DNA of 64,000 nt from Parapedobacter tibetensis (GTDB lineage Bacteria; Bacteroidota; Bacteroidia; Sphingobacteriales; Sphingobacteriaceae): contig NZ_JAMXBE010000008.1 of assembly GCF_024704835.1 (NCBI RefSeq), positions 62,001 to 126,000 on the forward strand, given 5' to 3'. The notes beneath the pieces were generated by a model. The model was not told where the DNA came from. It ran no database searches and was given only the letters and a program-made list of their open reading frames with translations. Positions within the stretch are counted from its first letter, which is position 1. Every line of letters begins with the position of its first letter. Shown here in pieces: positions 43,235 to 51,158 of the stretch. Both the position numbers and the translations under genes were made by a program.

Positions 43235-43813
43235 TTAATTTTCTTCCTCGAAGAAATAGACAACCAAGATGATAGCCTTCTCGGCACCCGTATTTCGTGG
43301 GGTATGGGGTAATCGCCCATCAAACAGCATGGAATCACCAGTGTTGAGGTGTATCACCTCATTTTTAAACTGATAATCCACTTTACCAGCAATGATGTAC
43401 TTGTACTCAAAAGCCTCTGTTTTTACCATTGGGCGACTTGCATCGACATCAAGTTCGAGCAGCACGAAATCGACAGCTGAATTTTTAATGGATCTAGTAA
43501 AAATACGATGGTAATGAAAACCAGCGGCATCCTCCTTCTCAAAATGACTGTAATCGCCTTTCCGTTTTACCAATACGGAAGGCTGCTGTTTGCTCGCACT
43601 GATATCCTTAAAAAAAACATTCAAATCGATATCTAGGGCCTGAATGATATTAATCAATACCAACAGGGAAGGAATGGTTCGGCTATTTTCAATTTGGGAT
43701 ATTAACCCTTTACTCACCCCAGCTTTATCGGCCAACCCTTGCACCGTAATGTTCTTCTGCCGCCGGCGCTCTTTTATGTGTTGGCTGATTTGTATGAGGA
43801 TGTCTTGCTGCAT
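43235..43813 (-). CDS. XRE-family regulator with cupin domain
   Basis: 192 aa from the ATG at 43813; the longer frame upstream overlaps the promoter of the divergent acyltransferase and is not family-like. Residues ~8-65 form an HTH_3 domain (VQGLADKAGVSKGLISQIEN); residues ~110-190 a cupin fold (FEYKYIIAGKVDYQF, LNTGDSMLFDGRLPHTPRN). Regulators of this build (PuuR/SutR type) usually sense a small molecule with the cupin and repress neighbouring catabolic genes. It is transcribed toward phoD and is the obvious candidate regulator of the phosphonate block. Confidence 0.92.
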   Translation of the reverse strand: MQQDILIQISQHIKERRRQKNITVQGLADKAGVSKGLISQIENSRTIPSLLVLINIIQALDIDLNVFFKDISASKQQPSVLVKRKGDYSHFEKEDAAGFHYHRIFTRSIKNSAVDFVLLELDVDASRPMVKTEAFEYKYIIAGKVDYQFKNEVIHLNTGDSMLFDGRLPHTPRNTGAEKAIILVVYFFEEEN

Positions 43814-43869
43814 ATTGATGGCTAAAGTACAAAGTTTTCGGACAGCACACAAAATCTCCCACAAATCCA

Positions 43870-43877
43870 TACCTTTG
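43870..43877 (+). promoter_or_regulatory. Promoter -7 element of the acyltransferase gene
   Basis: TACCTTTG fits TAnnTTTG and ends only 4 bases before the ATG at 43882. If this ATG is used the mRNA is practically leaderless. Confidence 0.5.
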
Positions 43878-43881
43878 GCTA

Positions 43882-44628
43882 ATGATGATACGGTTGTTAA
43901 GGAAGTTACACAGGTACCTTTACTTGGCATCTGTTTTGTTTTTCTTTGCACTCTTTTATCCAGCCTTAACCATCATGGCGAAGAATCCGGAACGAAATTT
44001 CCATCACATTGCACGTTGCCGACGTATCATCGGTCTGCTAAGCTCCGCATGTGTAGGGATATTCTACCGGTTCAAGTTCGAAACTTCAATCGATTGGTCA
44101 AAACCCTATATCATCTGTCCAAACCATGCCTCAAACTTGGACATCACAGCTATGGTATTGCTCTGTCCTACTGATTTTTCTTTTATGGGAAAGATTGAGT
44201 TGTTGGATAATCCGGTGACGGGCATGTTTTTCAACACCATTGATATACCGGTGAATAGGGAGAGTAAAGTGTCGGCATTCAAGGCGTTTAAACGGGCGCA
44301 TCAAAACCTACAAAAGGGCCGAAGCATGATTATATTCCCGGAAGGTCATATCGGAGAGGAGTACCCTCCCAGGCTTTATGATTTCAAAAACGGCCCCTTC
44401 AAACTAGCCATCGAAACACAGGTACCGATAATCCCTGTAATCATTCCTAATGCATGGAAGATTTTTTGGGATGGGGCCAAACGATACGGTAGTAGACCTG
44501 GTATCATCCGAGTAGAGGTATTGCAGCCTATAGGAACCGAGGATCTTGATCTGACCAACGCCGACCAGTTGCGCGATAAGGTGCACAATCGCATAAAAAA
44601 ACGATGGAACAGTACCGGGGGATTGTAA
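43882..44628 (+). CDS. plsC: 1-acyl-sn-glycerol-3-phosphate acyltransferase (PlsC family)
   Basis: 248 aa membrane-associated acyltransferase of phospholipid synthesis, making phosphatidic acid. One N-terminal membrane segment (LASVLFFFALFYPALTIM), then the acyltransferase motifs: NHASNLD (HX4D), MGKIELLDNP, MIIFPEGHIGEE (FPEG) and VPIIPVIIPNAWK. Two adjacent ATGs start the frame; a -7 element lies just upstream. Divergent from the XRE-cupin gene and followed by the ABC ATPase gene 41 bases later. Confidence 0.93.
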   Translation: MMIRLLRKLHRYLYLASVLFFFALFYPALTIMAKNPERNFHHIARCRRIIGLLSSACVGIFYRFKFETSIDWSKPYIICPNHASNLDITAMVLLCPTDFSFMGKIELLDNPVTGMFFNTIDIPVNRESKVSAFKAFKRAHQNLQKGRSMIIFPEGHIGEEYPPRLYDFKNGPFKLAIETQVPIIPVIIPNAWKIFWDGAKRYGSRPGIIRVEVLQPIGTEDLDLTNADQLRDKVHNRIKKRWNSTGGL

Positions 44629-44669
44629 CTTTTCGTATGTTAGCACGTCTTACTTGAAAATTGATACTT

Positions 44670-45428
44670 ATGTCGCAACAGCCACTCATTCAAATCACGG
44701 ATATCGGACGCAAATATGTCATTGGAGCCGAAACCATCCATGCCTTGAAATCGGTGACCCTCCAAATCAACAAGGGCGAATTCGTGGCCTTAATGGGACC
44801 ATCTGGATCAGGTAAATCTACCCTGATGAATATTTTGGGCTGCTTGGATACACCTACCCGTGGTGCATATGTCCTCAATGGTATCAATGTGAGTGACATG
44901 TCAGACGATGAGCTTGCCGAGGTGCGCAACAAGGAAATTGGCTTCGTATTTCAAACGTTCAATCTGCTTCCGCGTTCAACTTCGTTGGATAATGTAGCAT
45001 TACCATTAGTCTATGCCGGTTTTAGCAAGAAAAAGCGAGAGGAGATGGCACAAAAAGTATTGGAAAGCGTGGGATTGGGCAATCGTGTGGATCATAAACC
45101 GAACGAACTTTCCGGCGGGCAACGCCAACGGGTAGCGGTAGCCCGGGCCCTCATCAATAACCCATCCATCATCTTGGCCGATGAACCCACCGGAAACCTG
45201 GATACTAAAACTTCCGTAGAAATCATGGGGTTGCTCGAAGAAATACACTCCGGAGGAAACACCATTATCCTCGTAACCCATGAAGAGGATATCGCGCAAC
45301 ATGCCCACCGCATTGTACGCATGCGGGATGGATTGATTGAAGACGATTATCCCAACAATGACATCAAGAATGTATCCCCTAGGCTCACTACGTTACGCGA
45401 AAAAGGTACCGACTTCGAAAACATTTAG
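44670..45428 (+). CDS. ABC transporter ATP-binding protein (MacB/LolD type)
   Basis: 252 aa. Walker [11 protein letters not shown] loop [13 protein letters not shown], signature [15 protein letters not shown], Walker [13 protein letters not shown] and the H loop LVTHEED are complete. The sequence [18 protein letters not shown] is typical of MacB/LolD-group ATPases, which partner with FtsX-like permeases in lipoprotein or peptide export; no permease gene is adjacent. The ATG at 44670 is chosen over a TTG nine bases upstream. Confidence 0.93.
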   Translation: MSQQPLIQITDIGRKYVIGAETIHALKSVTLQINKGEFVALMGPSGSGKSTLMNILGCLDTPTRGAYVLNGINVSDMSDDELAEVRNKEIGFVFQTFNLLPRSTSLDNVALPLVYAGFSKKKREEMAQKVLESVGLGNRVDHKPNELSGGQRQRVAVARALINNPSIILADEPTGNLDTKTSVEIMGLLEEIHSGGNTIILVTHEEDIAQHAHRIVRMRDGLIEDDYPNNDIKNVSPRLTTLREKGTDFENI

Positions 45429-45600
45429 AAAGACCCTATTACGCTTTTTTATTTCCTTTAGCTATACCCCAACTGGAAAATATGTCAATTTTTCGCAATA
45501 AAATCATCACAATATAAACATTAACTGCCTGACATAAAGATATTTATTATAAGTATCGAAAATATTAATAAAAAATTTCATAATCATAATAGAAATATTA

Positions 45601-45608
45601 TATTTTTG
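45601..45608 (+). promoter_or_regulatory. Promoter -7 element of the DUF2795 gene
   Basis: TATTTTTG fits TAnnTTTG, 30 bases before the ATG at 45639, in a very AT-rich region. Confidence 0.5.
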
Positions 45609-45638
45609 CGCAAAATTGGAACTTAAAATAGTTGCGTT

Positions 45639-45860
45639 ATGTATTGGACTTTAGAGTTAGCCTCACATTTGGAAGACGCTCCTTGGCCGGCGACAAAAGA
45701 CGAGCTCATTGACTACGCCATCCGTTCAGGTGCACCCGTGGAAGTGATTGAGAATTTGCAGGCCCTGGAAGATGATGGTGAGCCTTATGAAAATATAGAG
45801 GAGATTTGGCCGGATTATCCCACCAAGGACGACTTCTTCTTCAATGAGGATGAATATTGA
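45639..45860 (+). CDS. DUF2795 small acidic protein
   Basis: 73 aa, strongly acidic. Starts MYWTLELASHLEDAPWPATK and ends in DDFFFNEDEY. The ATKDELIDYAIRSGAPVEVIENLQAL segment, broken as DELIDYAIRSGAP and VEVIENLQAL, is the DUF2795 core, a helical fold found widely in bacteria without known function. In Bacteroidota it is a highly conserved single-copy small gene. It has its own promoter and a strong terminator and so is a single-gene transcript. Confidence 0.9.
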   Translation: MYWTLELASHLEDAPWPATKDELIDYAIRSGAPVEVIENLQALEDDGEPYENIEEIWPDYPTKDDFFFNEDEY

Positions 45861-45865
45861 AGCAT

Positions 45866-45905
45866 AACCGCCCCGCACCATGAAGTCCGGGGCGGTTTTG
45901 TTTTG
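45866..45905 (+). terminator. Rho-independent terminator after DUF2795
   Basis: A perfect 10-bp GC-rich stem AACCGCCCCG (45866-45875) / CGGGGCGGTT (45888-45897), 12-base loop, then TTGTTTTG. Confidence 0.9.
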
Positions 45906-45935
45906 CCGCTTCGACTCATAAAAATCTGCCTACCC

Positions 45936-45967
45936 CTTGCATCTTTCAAAACAAAAAACCATATTTG
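45936..45967 (+). promoter_or_regulatory. trp operon promoter
   Basis: CTTG (45936-45939), 20-base spacer, CATATTTG (45960-45967): one mismatch in each element of the TTTG/TAnnTTTG consensus. The transcript would start about 10 bases before the trp leader ATG. Confidence 0.6.
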
Positions 45968-45982
45968 CATCACGATAACTAA

Positions 45983-46030
45983 ATGGAATTTATAACGGTA
46001 CATATTACTTGGTGGTGGCACAACAGTTGA
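45983..46030 (+). CDS. trpL: trp leader peptide with three consecutive Trp codons
   Basis: A 15-codon reading frame, MEFITVHITWWWHNS, with TGG TGG TGG at 46010-46018 and a TGA at 46028-46030. It lies between the promoter and a Rho-independent attenuator 50 bases downstream, directly ahead of trpD. Three Trp codons in a 15-residue peptide at this place is the hallmark of ribosome-mediated attenuation: lack of charged tRNA-Trp stalls the ribosome and changes RNA folding. The peptide itself needs no function. Confidence 0.85.
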   Translation: MEFITVHITWWWHNS

Positions 46031-46109
46031 TTGTTGCGGCGAACTCCTATTAGTAAGTAATATCTACTCAAACGCATAGCGGCTTGCCCATCACCGGCAG
46101 GCTTTTTTT
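46002..46109 (+). promoter_or_regulatory. trp attenuator region
   Basis: The terminator stem GGCTTGCC (46081-46088) / GGCAGGCT (46096-46103) with a 7-base loop and a T run to 46109 lies 15 bases before trpD. Alternative pairings are visible: ATATTACTT (46002-46010) with AAGTAATAT (46055-46063), 9 perfect pairs touching the first Trp codon; and the Trp codons GGTGGTGGCA (46011-46020) with TGCCCATCACC (46085-46095), ten pairs with one bulge, which would break the terminator. Which pairing forms in which state is not resolved here. Confidence 0.75.
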
Positions 46110-46123
46110 ATGGCATAACAGGA

Positions 46124-47110
46124 ATGAAACAAATACTAGCACATCTCTTCGAATTCAAAACCTTCACTAAAAGTGAAGCCTACGAGATATTAACCAACAT
46201 TGCCTCGGGCAAGTACAATAACTCGCAGATTGCCGCCTTCATGACAGCTTATGGCATGCGAAGTATCCGCGTGGAGGAACTGGAAGGCTTCCGCGATGCC
46301 ATGTACGACCTATGTCACAAGCTGGATTTCCCTGGATATAAGCTCATTGACCTATGCGGAACTGGTGGTGATGGCAAAAACACATTTAACATTTCTACAC
46401 TGGCTTCCTTTATCGTTGCAGGAGCGGGATATCACGTGGCTAAACACGGCAACTACGGGGTGTCTTCGGGATGCGGGTCGTCCAATGTGATGGAATATCT
46501 CGGCTATCAATTCACTAACGACAAGGGCACCATTAGTCGCCAATTGGAAAATGCCAATATCTGCTTCCTCCATGCCCCGCTTTTCCATCCGGCGATGAAG
46601 ACTGTCGCTCCTATCCGCCGCGAACTCGGAATCAAGACATTTTTCAATATGCTCGGCCCGTTGGTCAACCCTGCCAATCCACCATATCAGTCCGTGGGGG
46701 TTTTCAGCTTGGAATTGGCAAGGCTTTATGGCTACCTCTATCAACAATCTACCAAGCAATACAGCATCTTACATGCATTGGATGGATATGATGAGATTTC
46801 GTTGACCGGCGATTTCAAAGTAATCAGCAGTACTGGGGAACAATACCATACCTTGGCACATTTGGGCCTCGAAAGGGTTGAACCCGCTGATATCTCGGGA
46901 GGCAACACCGTGGAGGAAGCGGCGGCAATCTTCACTGATGTGTTGAACGGACAGGGCACATTGCCCCAAAATAACGTGGTACTGGCCAATGCCGCTATTG
47001 CCATACAGACCATCCATCCGGAAAAGAGCTTTGGCGATTGCTTCTATGAGGCGGAAGCTTCTTTGTTGGGCAAGAAAGCGCTGGAGAGTTTTAGGAGATT
47101 AGTTCAGTAA
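46124..47110 (+). CDS. trpD: Anthranilate phosphoribosyltransferase
   Basis: 328 aa. Transfers phosphoribosyl from PRPP to anthranilate, second step of the Trp branch. Motifs: DLCGTGGDGKNTFNISTLAS (PRPP loop) near residue 72, KHGNYGVSSGCGSSNVMEYLG, and FFNMLGPLVNPANPPYQSVGV. No fused TrpG glutaminase domain. It is the first gene behind the leader/attenuator, although in most bacteria trpE and trpG come before it. A 119-base spacer with a dispersed repeat separates it from trpF, where trpC would be expected. Confidence 0.96.
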   Translation: MKQILAHLFEFKTFTKSEAYEILTNIASGKYNNSQIAAFMTAYGMRSIRVEELEGFRDAMYDLCHKLDFPGYKLIDLCGTGGDGKNTFNISTLASFIVAGAGYHVAKHGNYGVSSGCGSSNVMEYLGYQFTNDKGTISRQLENANICFLHAPLFHPAMKTVAPIRRELGIKTFFNMLGPLVNPANPPYQSVGVFSLELARLYGYLYQQSTKQYSILHALDGYDEISLTGDFKVISSTGEQYHTLAHLGLERVEPADISGGNTVEEAAAIFTDVLNGQGTLPQNNVVLANAAIAIQTIHPEKSFGDCFYEAEASLLGKKALESFRRLVQ

Positions 47111-47113
47111 ATA

Positions 47114-47202
47114 GAACACGGATGATGCGGATTCGGCGGATTTAGACGGATGGCTATTAGAAAAATCCGTGGTTATCAGCAACATCAGTGTCATCCCCGT
47201 TC
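47114..47202 (+). repeat. Dispersed intergenic repeat (ACACGGATGA type)
   Basis: About 89 bases with imperfect inverted ends: GAACACGGATGATGC and, at the other end in complement, GAACGGGGATGACAC. Inside is a small ACGGAT/ATCCGT hairpin. A related partial copy lies at 11179-11226. It occupies nearly the whole trpD-trpF spacer. Confidence 0.55.
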
Positions 47203-47229
47203 AAACCGTTGCAAACGAGAAACAGATAA

Positions 47230-47853
47230 ATGAACCCGAAAATAAAAATATGCGGCCTGAAATATCCGGAAAACATCCGGGATATACTCGCTTTGCAGCC
47301 AGACTACATTGGTTTCATTTTCCATCCGACTTCCAAACGCTTCATCGAGCAGCTGGATGCGGAATGGGTGGCCCAATTGCAGGGCGTAAAAAAGACGGGG
47401 GTCTTTGTCAATGATGATATTCATAAAGTGACGTCATCCCTCAATCAATACCGCTTCCAAGCCGTGCAATTACATGGAAATGAACCTCCTGCATATTGTG
47501 CTGCGCTGAAAGACCTTGGCGTGGAAACCATTAAGGCCTTTGGTATCGACAATATGTTCAACTGGGCACAATTGGCTGATTATGAAGACGTGGTAAATTA
47601 TTATATGTTTGATACCCAAACCCAAAAATACGGGGGAAGCGGCAAAAGTTTTGATTGGAAACTGCTCAGGGAATACCCATCTGACAAACCCTTTTTCCTC
47701 AGTGGGGGAATAAGTGCGGATAACATCCGCCAAGCGCTGCAATTGAATGACCACAGGCTGTATGCCTTGGATTTGAACTCGAAATTTGAAACTGAACCGG
47801 GCATGAAGGATATCGAACTTTTGAAAAAAACAATTCAAACAATCGGAAGATGA
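47230..47853 (+). CDS. trpF: Phosphoribosylanthranilate isomerase
   Basis: 207 aa TIM barrel. Catalyses the Amadori isomerisation after TrpD. The catalytic Cys is in [11 protein letters not shown] and the catalytic Asp in [32 protein letters not shown] is the phosphate-binding loop and [15 protein letters not shown] the typical end. Its stop overlaps the trpB start (ATGA, 47850-47853). Confidence 0.96.
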   Translation: MNPKIKICGLKYPENIRDILALQPDYIGFIFHPTSKRFIEQLDAEWVAQLQGVKKTGVFVNDDIHKVTSSLNQYRFQAVQLHGNEPPAYCAALKDLGVETIKAFGIDNMFNWAQLADYEDVVNYYMFDTQTQKYGGSGKSFDWKLLREYPSDKPFFLSGGISADNIRQALQLNDHRLYALDLNSKFETEPGMKDIELLKKTIQTIGR

Positions 47854-49034
47854 GCGAATATCAAGTAAATGAAAACGGGTATTTTGGCAATTTCGGTGGG
47901 GCTTATATTCCCGAAATGCTCTACCCTAATGTGGAGGAACTGCGCGAGCAATACCTTCAAATCATTCAGCACGAAGATTTCCAACAGGAATTTAATCGGC
48001 TGTTGCGAGATTATGTGGGACGCCCATCTCCCTTATACCCTGCACAACGGCTTTCGGAACGCTATGGGACTACCATCTTCCTCAAGCGGGAAGATCTCAA
48101 CCATACGGGGGCACACAAAATCAATAATACGATAGGACAGATATTGCTCGCCGGGAAATTGGGGAAGAAGCGTATCATCGCCGAAACCGGAGCTGGACAA
48201 CATGGTGTCGCCACAGCCACAGTCTGCGCACTTATGGGCTTACAATGTGTGGTGTACATGGGCGCCATTGATATCGAGCGGCAGGCCCCCAATGTGGCTC
48301 GGATGAAGATGATGGGCGCAGAGGTAGTGGCCGCCACGTCGGGCAGCAAGACCCTCAAGGATGCCACCAACGAGGCCTTGCGCGATTGGATAAACAACCC
48401 TGTGGACACCCACTATATTATCGGTTCGGTAGTGGGACCTCACCCCTATCCAGATATGGTGGCACGTTTCCAATCGGTCATCTCTGCCGAGACCAAAAAA
48501 CAATTGCTGGAGAAGACGGGCCGTGAAAATCCCGATTATGCTGTCGCCTGCGTGGGTGGAGGTAGCAACGCCATGGGTATGTTCTACCACTTCCTGGATA
48601 ATCCAGACGTAAAATTGGTGGCTGTAGAGGCTGCAGGCAAGGGCGTATATTCCGGTGAATCAGCAGCCACCACAATACTGGGCAAGGAGGGCGTACTGCA
48701 TGGCAGCCGCTCTATACTCATGCAAACGGATGATGGGCAAGTGATTGAACCGTATTCCATTTCAGCGGGGCTTGACTATCCGGGTATTGGCCCGCAACAT
48801 GCTTGGCTGCACAAGACAGGGCGTGCCCAATATGCCAGCATCACAGATGACGAAGCCATGCATGCCGGGCTTCTGCTTACGCGGCTTGAAGGCATCATTC
48901 CTGCCATCGAAAGTGCCCATGCATTGGCTCAACTGGAAAAGATGGTTTTCAATGGCGATGAACATGTGGTGGTATGCCTCTCAGGGCGTGGCGACAAGGA
49001 TTTGGACAATTATATGAAGTATTTTGGATTTTGA
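47850..49034 (+). CDS. trpB: Tryptophan synthase beta chain
   Basis: 394 aa PLP enzyme joining indole and serine. The PLP lysine is in [10 protein letters not shown]; the [13 protein letters not shown] glycine loop binds the cofactor phosphate; [13 protein letters not shown] is the COMM-domain substrate loop. It is of the TrpB1 type that works with TrpA. Start coupled to trpF, and trpA begins 2 bases after its stop. Confidence 0.97.
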   Translation: MSEYQVNENGYFGNFGGAYIPEMLYPNVEELREQYLQIIQHEDFQQEFNRLLRDYVGRPSPLYPAQRLSERYGTTIFLKREDLNHTGAHKINNTIGQILLAGKLGKKRIIAETGAGQHGVATATVCALMGLQCVVYMGAIDIERQAPNVARMKMMGAEVVAATSGSKTLKDATNEALRDWINNPVDTHYIIGSVVGPHPYPDMVARFQSVISAETKKQLLEKTGRENPDYAVACVGGGSNAMGMFYHFLDNPDVKLVAVEAAGKGVYSGESAATTILGKEGVLHGSRSILMQTDDGQVIEPYSISAGLDYPGIGPQHAWLHKTGRAQYASITDDEAMHAGLLLTRLEGIIPAIESAHALAQLEKMVFNGDEHVVVCLSGRGDKDLDNYMKYFGF

Positions 49035-49036
49035 TC

Positions 49037-49810
49037 ATGAACAGAATCAACAAATTATTCGCTAACAAAGGCGATAGACGCATACTCTCCATCTATTATA
49101 CAGCGGGGTACCCGACACTAAATAGCACCGTGGACATCGCCGAGGCCTTGGAAAAAGCCGGAGTGGATTTTCTTGAAATCGGATTTCCTTATTCAGATCC
49201 GGTGGCCGATGGACCGATAATCCAGCATAGCTCTGAAGAGGCCTTGCATAATGGCATGACATTGCATGTACTTTTTGAACAACTTAAGCACCTCCGAAAA
49301 CGGGTGGCCCTCCCCATATTGTTAATGGGTTATGTTAATCCGGTCTTGCAATATGGCGTGGAGCGCTTCTGCAAATCTTGCAAGGAGGTGGGAGTAGATG
49401 GGGTGATTGTACCCGACTTACCCATGTATGAATACGAGGATCTGTACCGCCCTGCCTTCGAGGAAAATGGATTGAGCAACATCTTCCTTGTGACACCGCA
49501 AACTTCGGAAGCACGCATCCGTAAAATCGACGGACTATCTACGGGCTTTATCTACCTGTTATCTTCTTCGGCTACCACAGGCAAAAACTTGGCAGTATCT
49601 GAAAATATGGAAGCTTATTTTTCCCGTATCCGAGATATGGAATTACAAAACCCAATTGCTATCGGGTTCGGCATCTCCACTCGCGACACATTCATACGCG
49701 CCACCGACTATGCCGATGGGGCAATTGTGGGTAGTGCGTTTGTCCAATTATTGGCCAACCCTGATTACAAGGAAAAAATACCTGAATTTATCGGGCAATT
49801 CAAGCCATAG
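49037..49810 (+). CDS. trpA: Tryptophan synthase alpha chain
   Basis: 257 aa from the ATG at 49037. Cleaves indole-3-glycerol phosphate to indole, which passes to TrpB. Catalytic Glu in DFLEIGFPYSDPVADGP, catalytic Asp in VDGVIVPDLPMYEYED, and the phosphate-binding IAIGFGISTRD. Longer upstream frames overlap trpB and are not homologous. It is the last gene of the trp operon; a small hairpin terminator follows. Confidence 0.97.
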   Translation: MNRINKLFANKGDRRILSIYYTAGYPTLNSTVDIAEALEKAGVDFLEIGFPYSDPVADGPIIQHSSEEALHNGMTLHVLFEQLKHLRKRVALPILLMGYVNPVLQYGVERFCKSCKEVGVDGVIVPDLPMYEYEDLYRPAFEENGLSNIFLVTPQTSEARIRKIDGLSTGFIYLLSSSATTGKNLAVSENMEAYFSRIRDMELQNPIAIGFGISTRDTFIRATDYADGAIVGSAFVQLLANPDYKEKIPEFIGQFKP

Positions 49811-49844
49811 AAAATGGCGGCAACTAAGAAATCTGACCGATTTT

Positions 49845-49866
49845 AGAAACCTGTTAGGTTTTTCTT
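49845..49866 (+). terminator. Terminator after trpA
   Basis: AAACCT (49847-49852) / AGGTTT (49856-49861) stem with a 3-base loop followed by TTCTTT. Short, but correctly placed 35 bases after the trpA stop. Confidence 0.6.
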
Positions 49867-49937
49867 TATCCTTGTGCATATATGGTTCGATTTTTACCAT
49901 ATTACTTACCTTGATATATGTAGCTATCAAGCATTCA

Positions 49938-50525
49938 TTAATGCCTCGATATCGAACTAGCGCTTAGCTCGTCCAATTTGCCTAACTCACTGTATAACCT
50001 CGCCGTAGGCAAGCCTACCACATTGGTATACGACCCCACGATTTTTTCAATGGCTACGGCTCCAATCCATTCTTGTATCCCATAGCCTCCAGCTTTATCA
50101 AACGGTTTATAATGCTGGATATAATAATCGATTTCGCCGGCTGTCAACTCCTTGAAATAAACCGCTGTCACTTCGTGGAATAACCGGAGCTTCCTTGATT
50201 GGAGTAAGGCTACTGCCGTAATGACCTCATGCTTCTTTCCCGATAGCAGGTTTAACATATCTGCAGCATGGGCGCCGTTGGACGGTTTACCAAGAATTTT
50301 CCCGTCTATGGTCACAATCGTATCGGCTGCGATAATCAATTTATCGGTCGATTCCATCAGGAATGCCTTTGCTTTTTTTTCAGCGATAAACCTCACAGCC
50401 TCCACTGGTCCCAAATCAGTTGGGAAAGATTCATCCACTTCCTTTATTATCACCTCGAAGGGGATGCCAATAAGTGCTAACAATTCTTTACGGCGTGGCG
50501 ATTGGGAAGCGAGTATGACCTTCAT
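49938..50525 (-). CDS. maf: Maf-family nucleotide pyrophosphatase
   Basis: 195 aa. Maf proteins hydrolyse non-canonical or excess nucleoside triphosphates (dTTP, UTP or m7GTP depending on subtype) to monophosphates. Signature LASQSPRRKELL at the N-terminus, LIIAADTIVTIDGKILGKP in the middle, FDKAGGYGIQEWIGA toward the end; the last matches the dTTP/UTP (YhdE) subtype. It converges with the trp operon. The spacer to kdsC contains TTAGATTTAyGAT repeats. Confidence 0.93.
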   Translation of the reverse strand: MKVILASQSPRRKELLALIGIPFEVIIKEVDESFPTDLGPVEAVRFIAEKKAKAFLMESTDKLIIAADTIVTIDGKILGKPSNGAHAADMLNLLSGKKHEVITAVALLQSRKLRLFHEVTAVYFKELTAGEIDYYIQHYKPFDKAGGYGIQEWIGAVAIEKIVGSYTNVVGLPTARLYSELGKLDELSASSISRH

Positions 50526-50560
50526 TTTAGATTTACGATGTTAGATTTATGATTTTGACG
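50524..50560. repeat. Short TTAGATTTAyGATG repeats
   Basis: TTTAGATTTACGATG followed by TTAGATTTATGATT directly upstream of maf. Such tandem short words are common in intergenic DNA of this group. Confidence 0.45.
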
Positions 50561-50639
50561 TTAAACCATTAGCTGATCCCGAAGTCTTTCAGGAGTAGTA
50601 CGCACTTGACAATATCTTACTTTCGGATTTCCAGACCCC

Positions 50640-51158
50640 TTATATACTGGCTACATGTTCATCTTCACTCCATGTCCTCTGTAATTTCATCACTTTCTCA
50701 ATAACATCCCGCACGGCGCCCGCTCCACCATTTCGGAATGAAATATATGCTGCAACGGCTTTGATTTCCTCCACGGCATCGGCCGGGCAGGCGGCCAACC
50801 CAGCAATCTTCATGTTTTCCAAATCCGGGATATCATCACCCATGTACAAAATGTCATCTGCAGTCATCTCATTATGCGACAACCAGTCATGTAGCACTGC
50901 GCTTTTGTCATCGATTCCAATATAGATATCTTTAATTCCCAACCCTTCCATACGTAGCTTCACCCCAAGAGATCTGCCACCCGTGATAACGGCTATTGGA
51001 TAACCCTTCTTTACAGCCAACTGTATAGCGTACCCATCTCTGGTGTTGAAAGTACGCAACTGTTCGCCTTGCTCCGTTACTAAGATACTACCGTCTGATA
51101 GCACACCGTCTACGTCAAATACGAAAGCTCTTACTTGCTTGAATTTTTCAAATAGCAT
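50640..51158 (-). CDS. kdsC: KdsC-like HAD phosphatase (3-deoxy-manno-octulosonate-8-phosphate phosphatase)
   Basis: 172 aa from the ATG at 51158. HAD superfamily subclass C0, without a cap domain. Catalytic motif I VFDVDGVLSDG, motif II VITGGRSLG, Lys in IYIGIDDKSAVLHDWL, motif IV ILYMGDDIPDLENM. KdsC makes KDO for lipopolysaccharide core. Relatives act on N-acylneuraminate 9-phosphate, and without its KDO neighbours the substrate is an inference from the family. A longer start at 51200 exists but adds a non-homologous stretch. Confidence 0.88.
   Translation of the reverse strand: MLFEKFKQVRAFVFDVDGVLSDGSILVTEQGEQLRTFNTRDGYAIQLAVKKGYPIAVITGGRSLGVKLRMEGLGIKDIYIGIDDKSAVLHDWLSHNEMTADDILYMGDDIPDLENMKIAGLAACPADAVEEIKAVAAYISFRNGGAGAVRDVIEKVMKLQRTWSEDEHVASI

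Noticed and set aside
36252-43813. C-P lyase pathway
   Set aside because: None of phnG-M is present; the only C-P cleaving enzyme visible is the hydrolytic PhnA.
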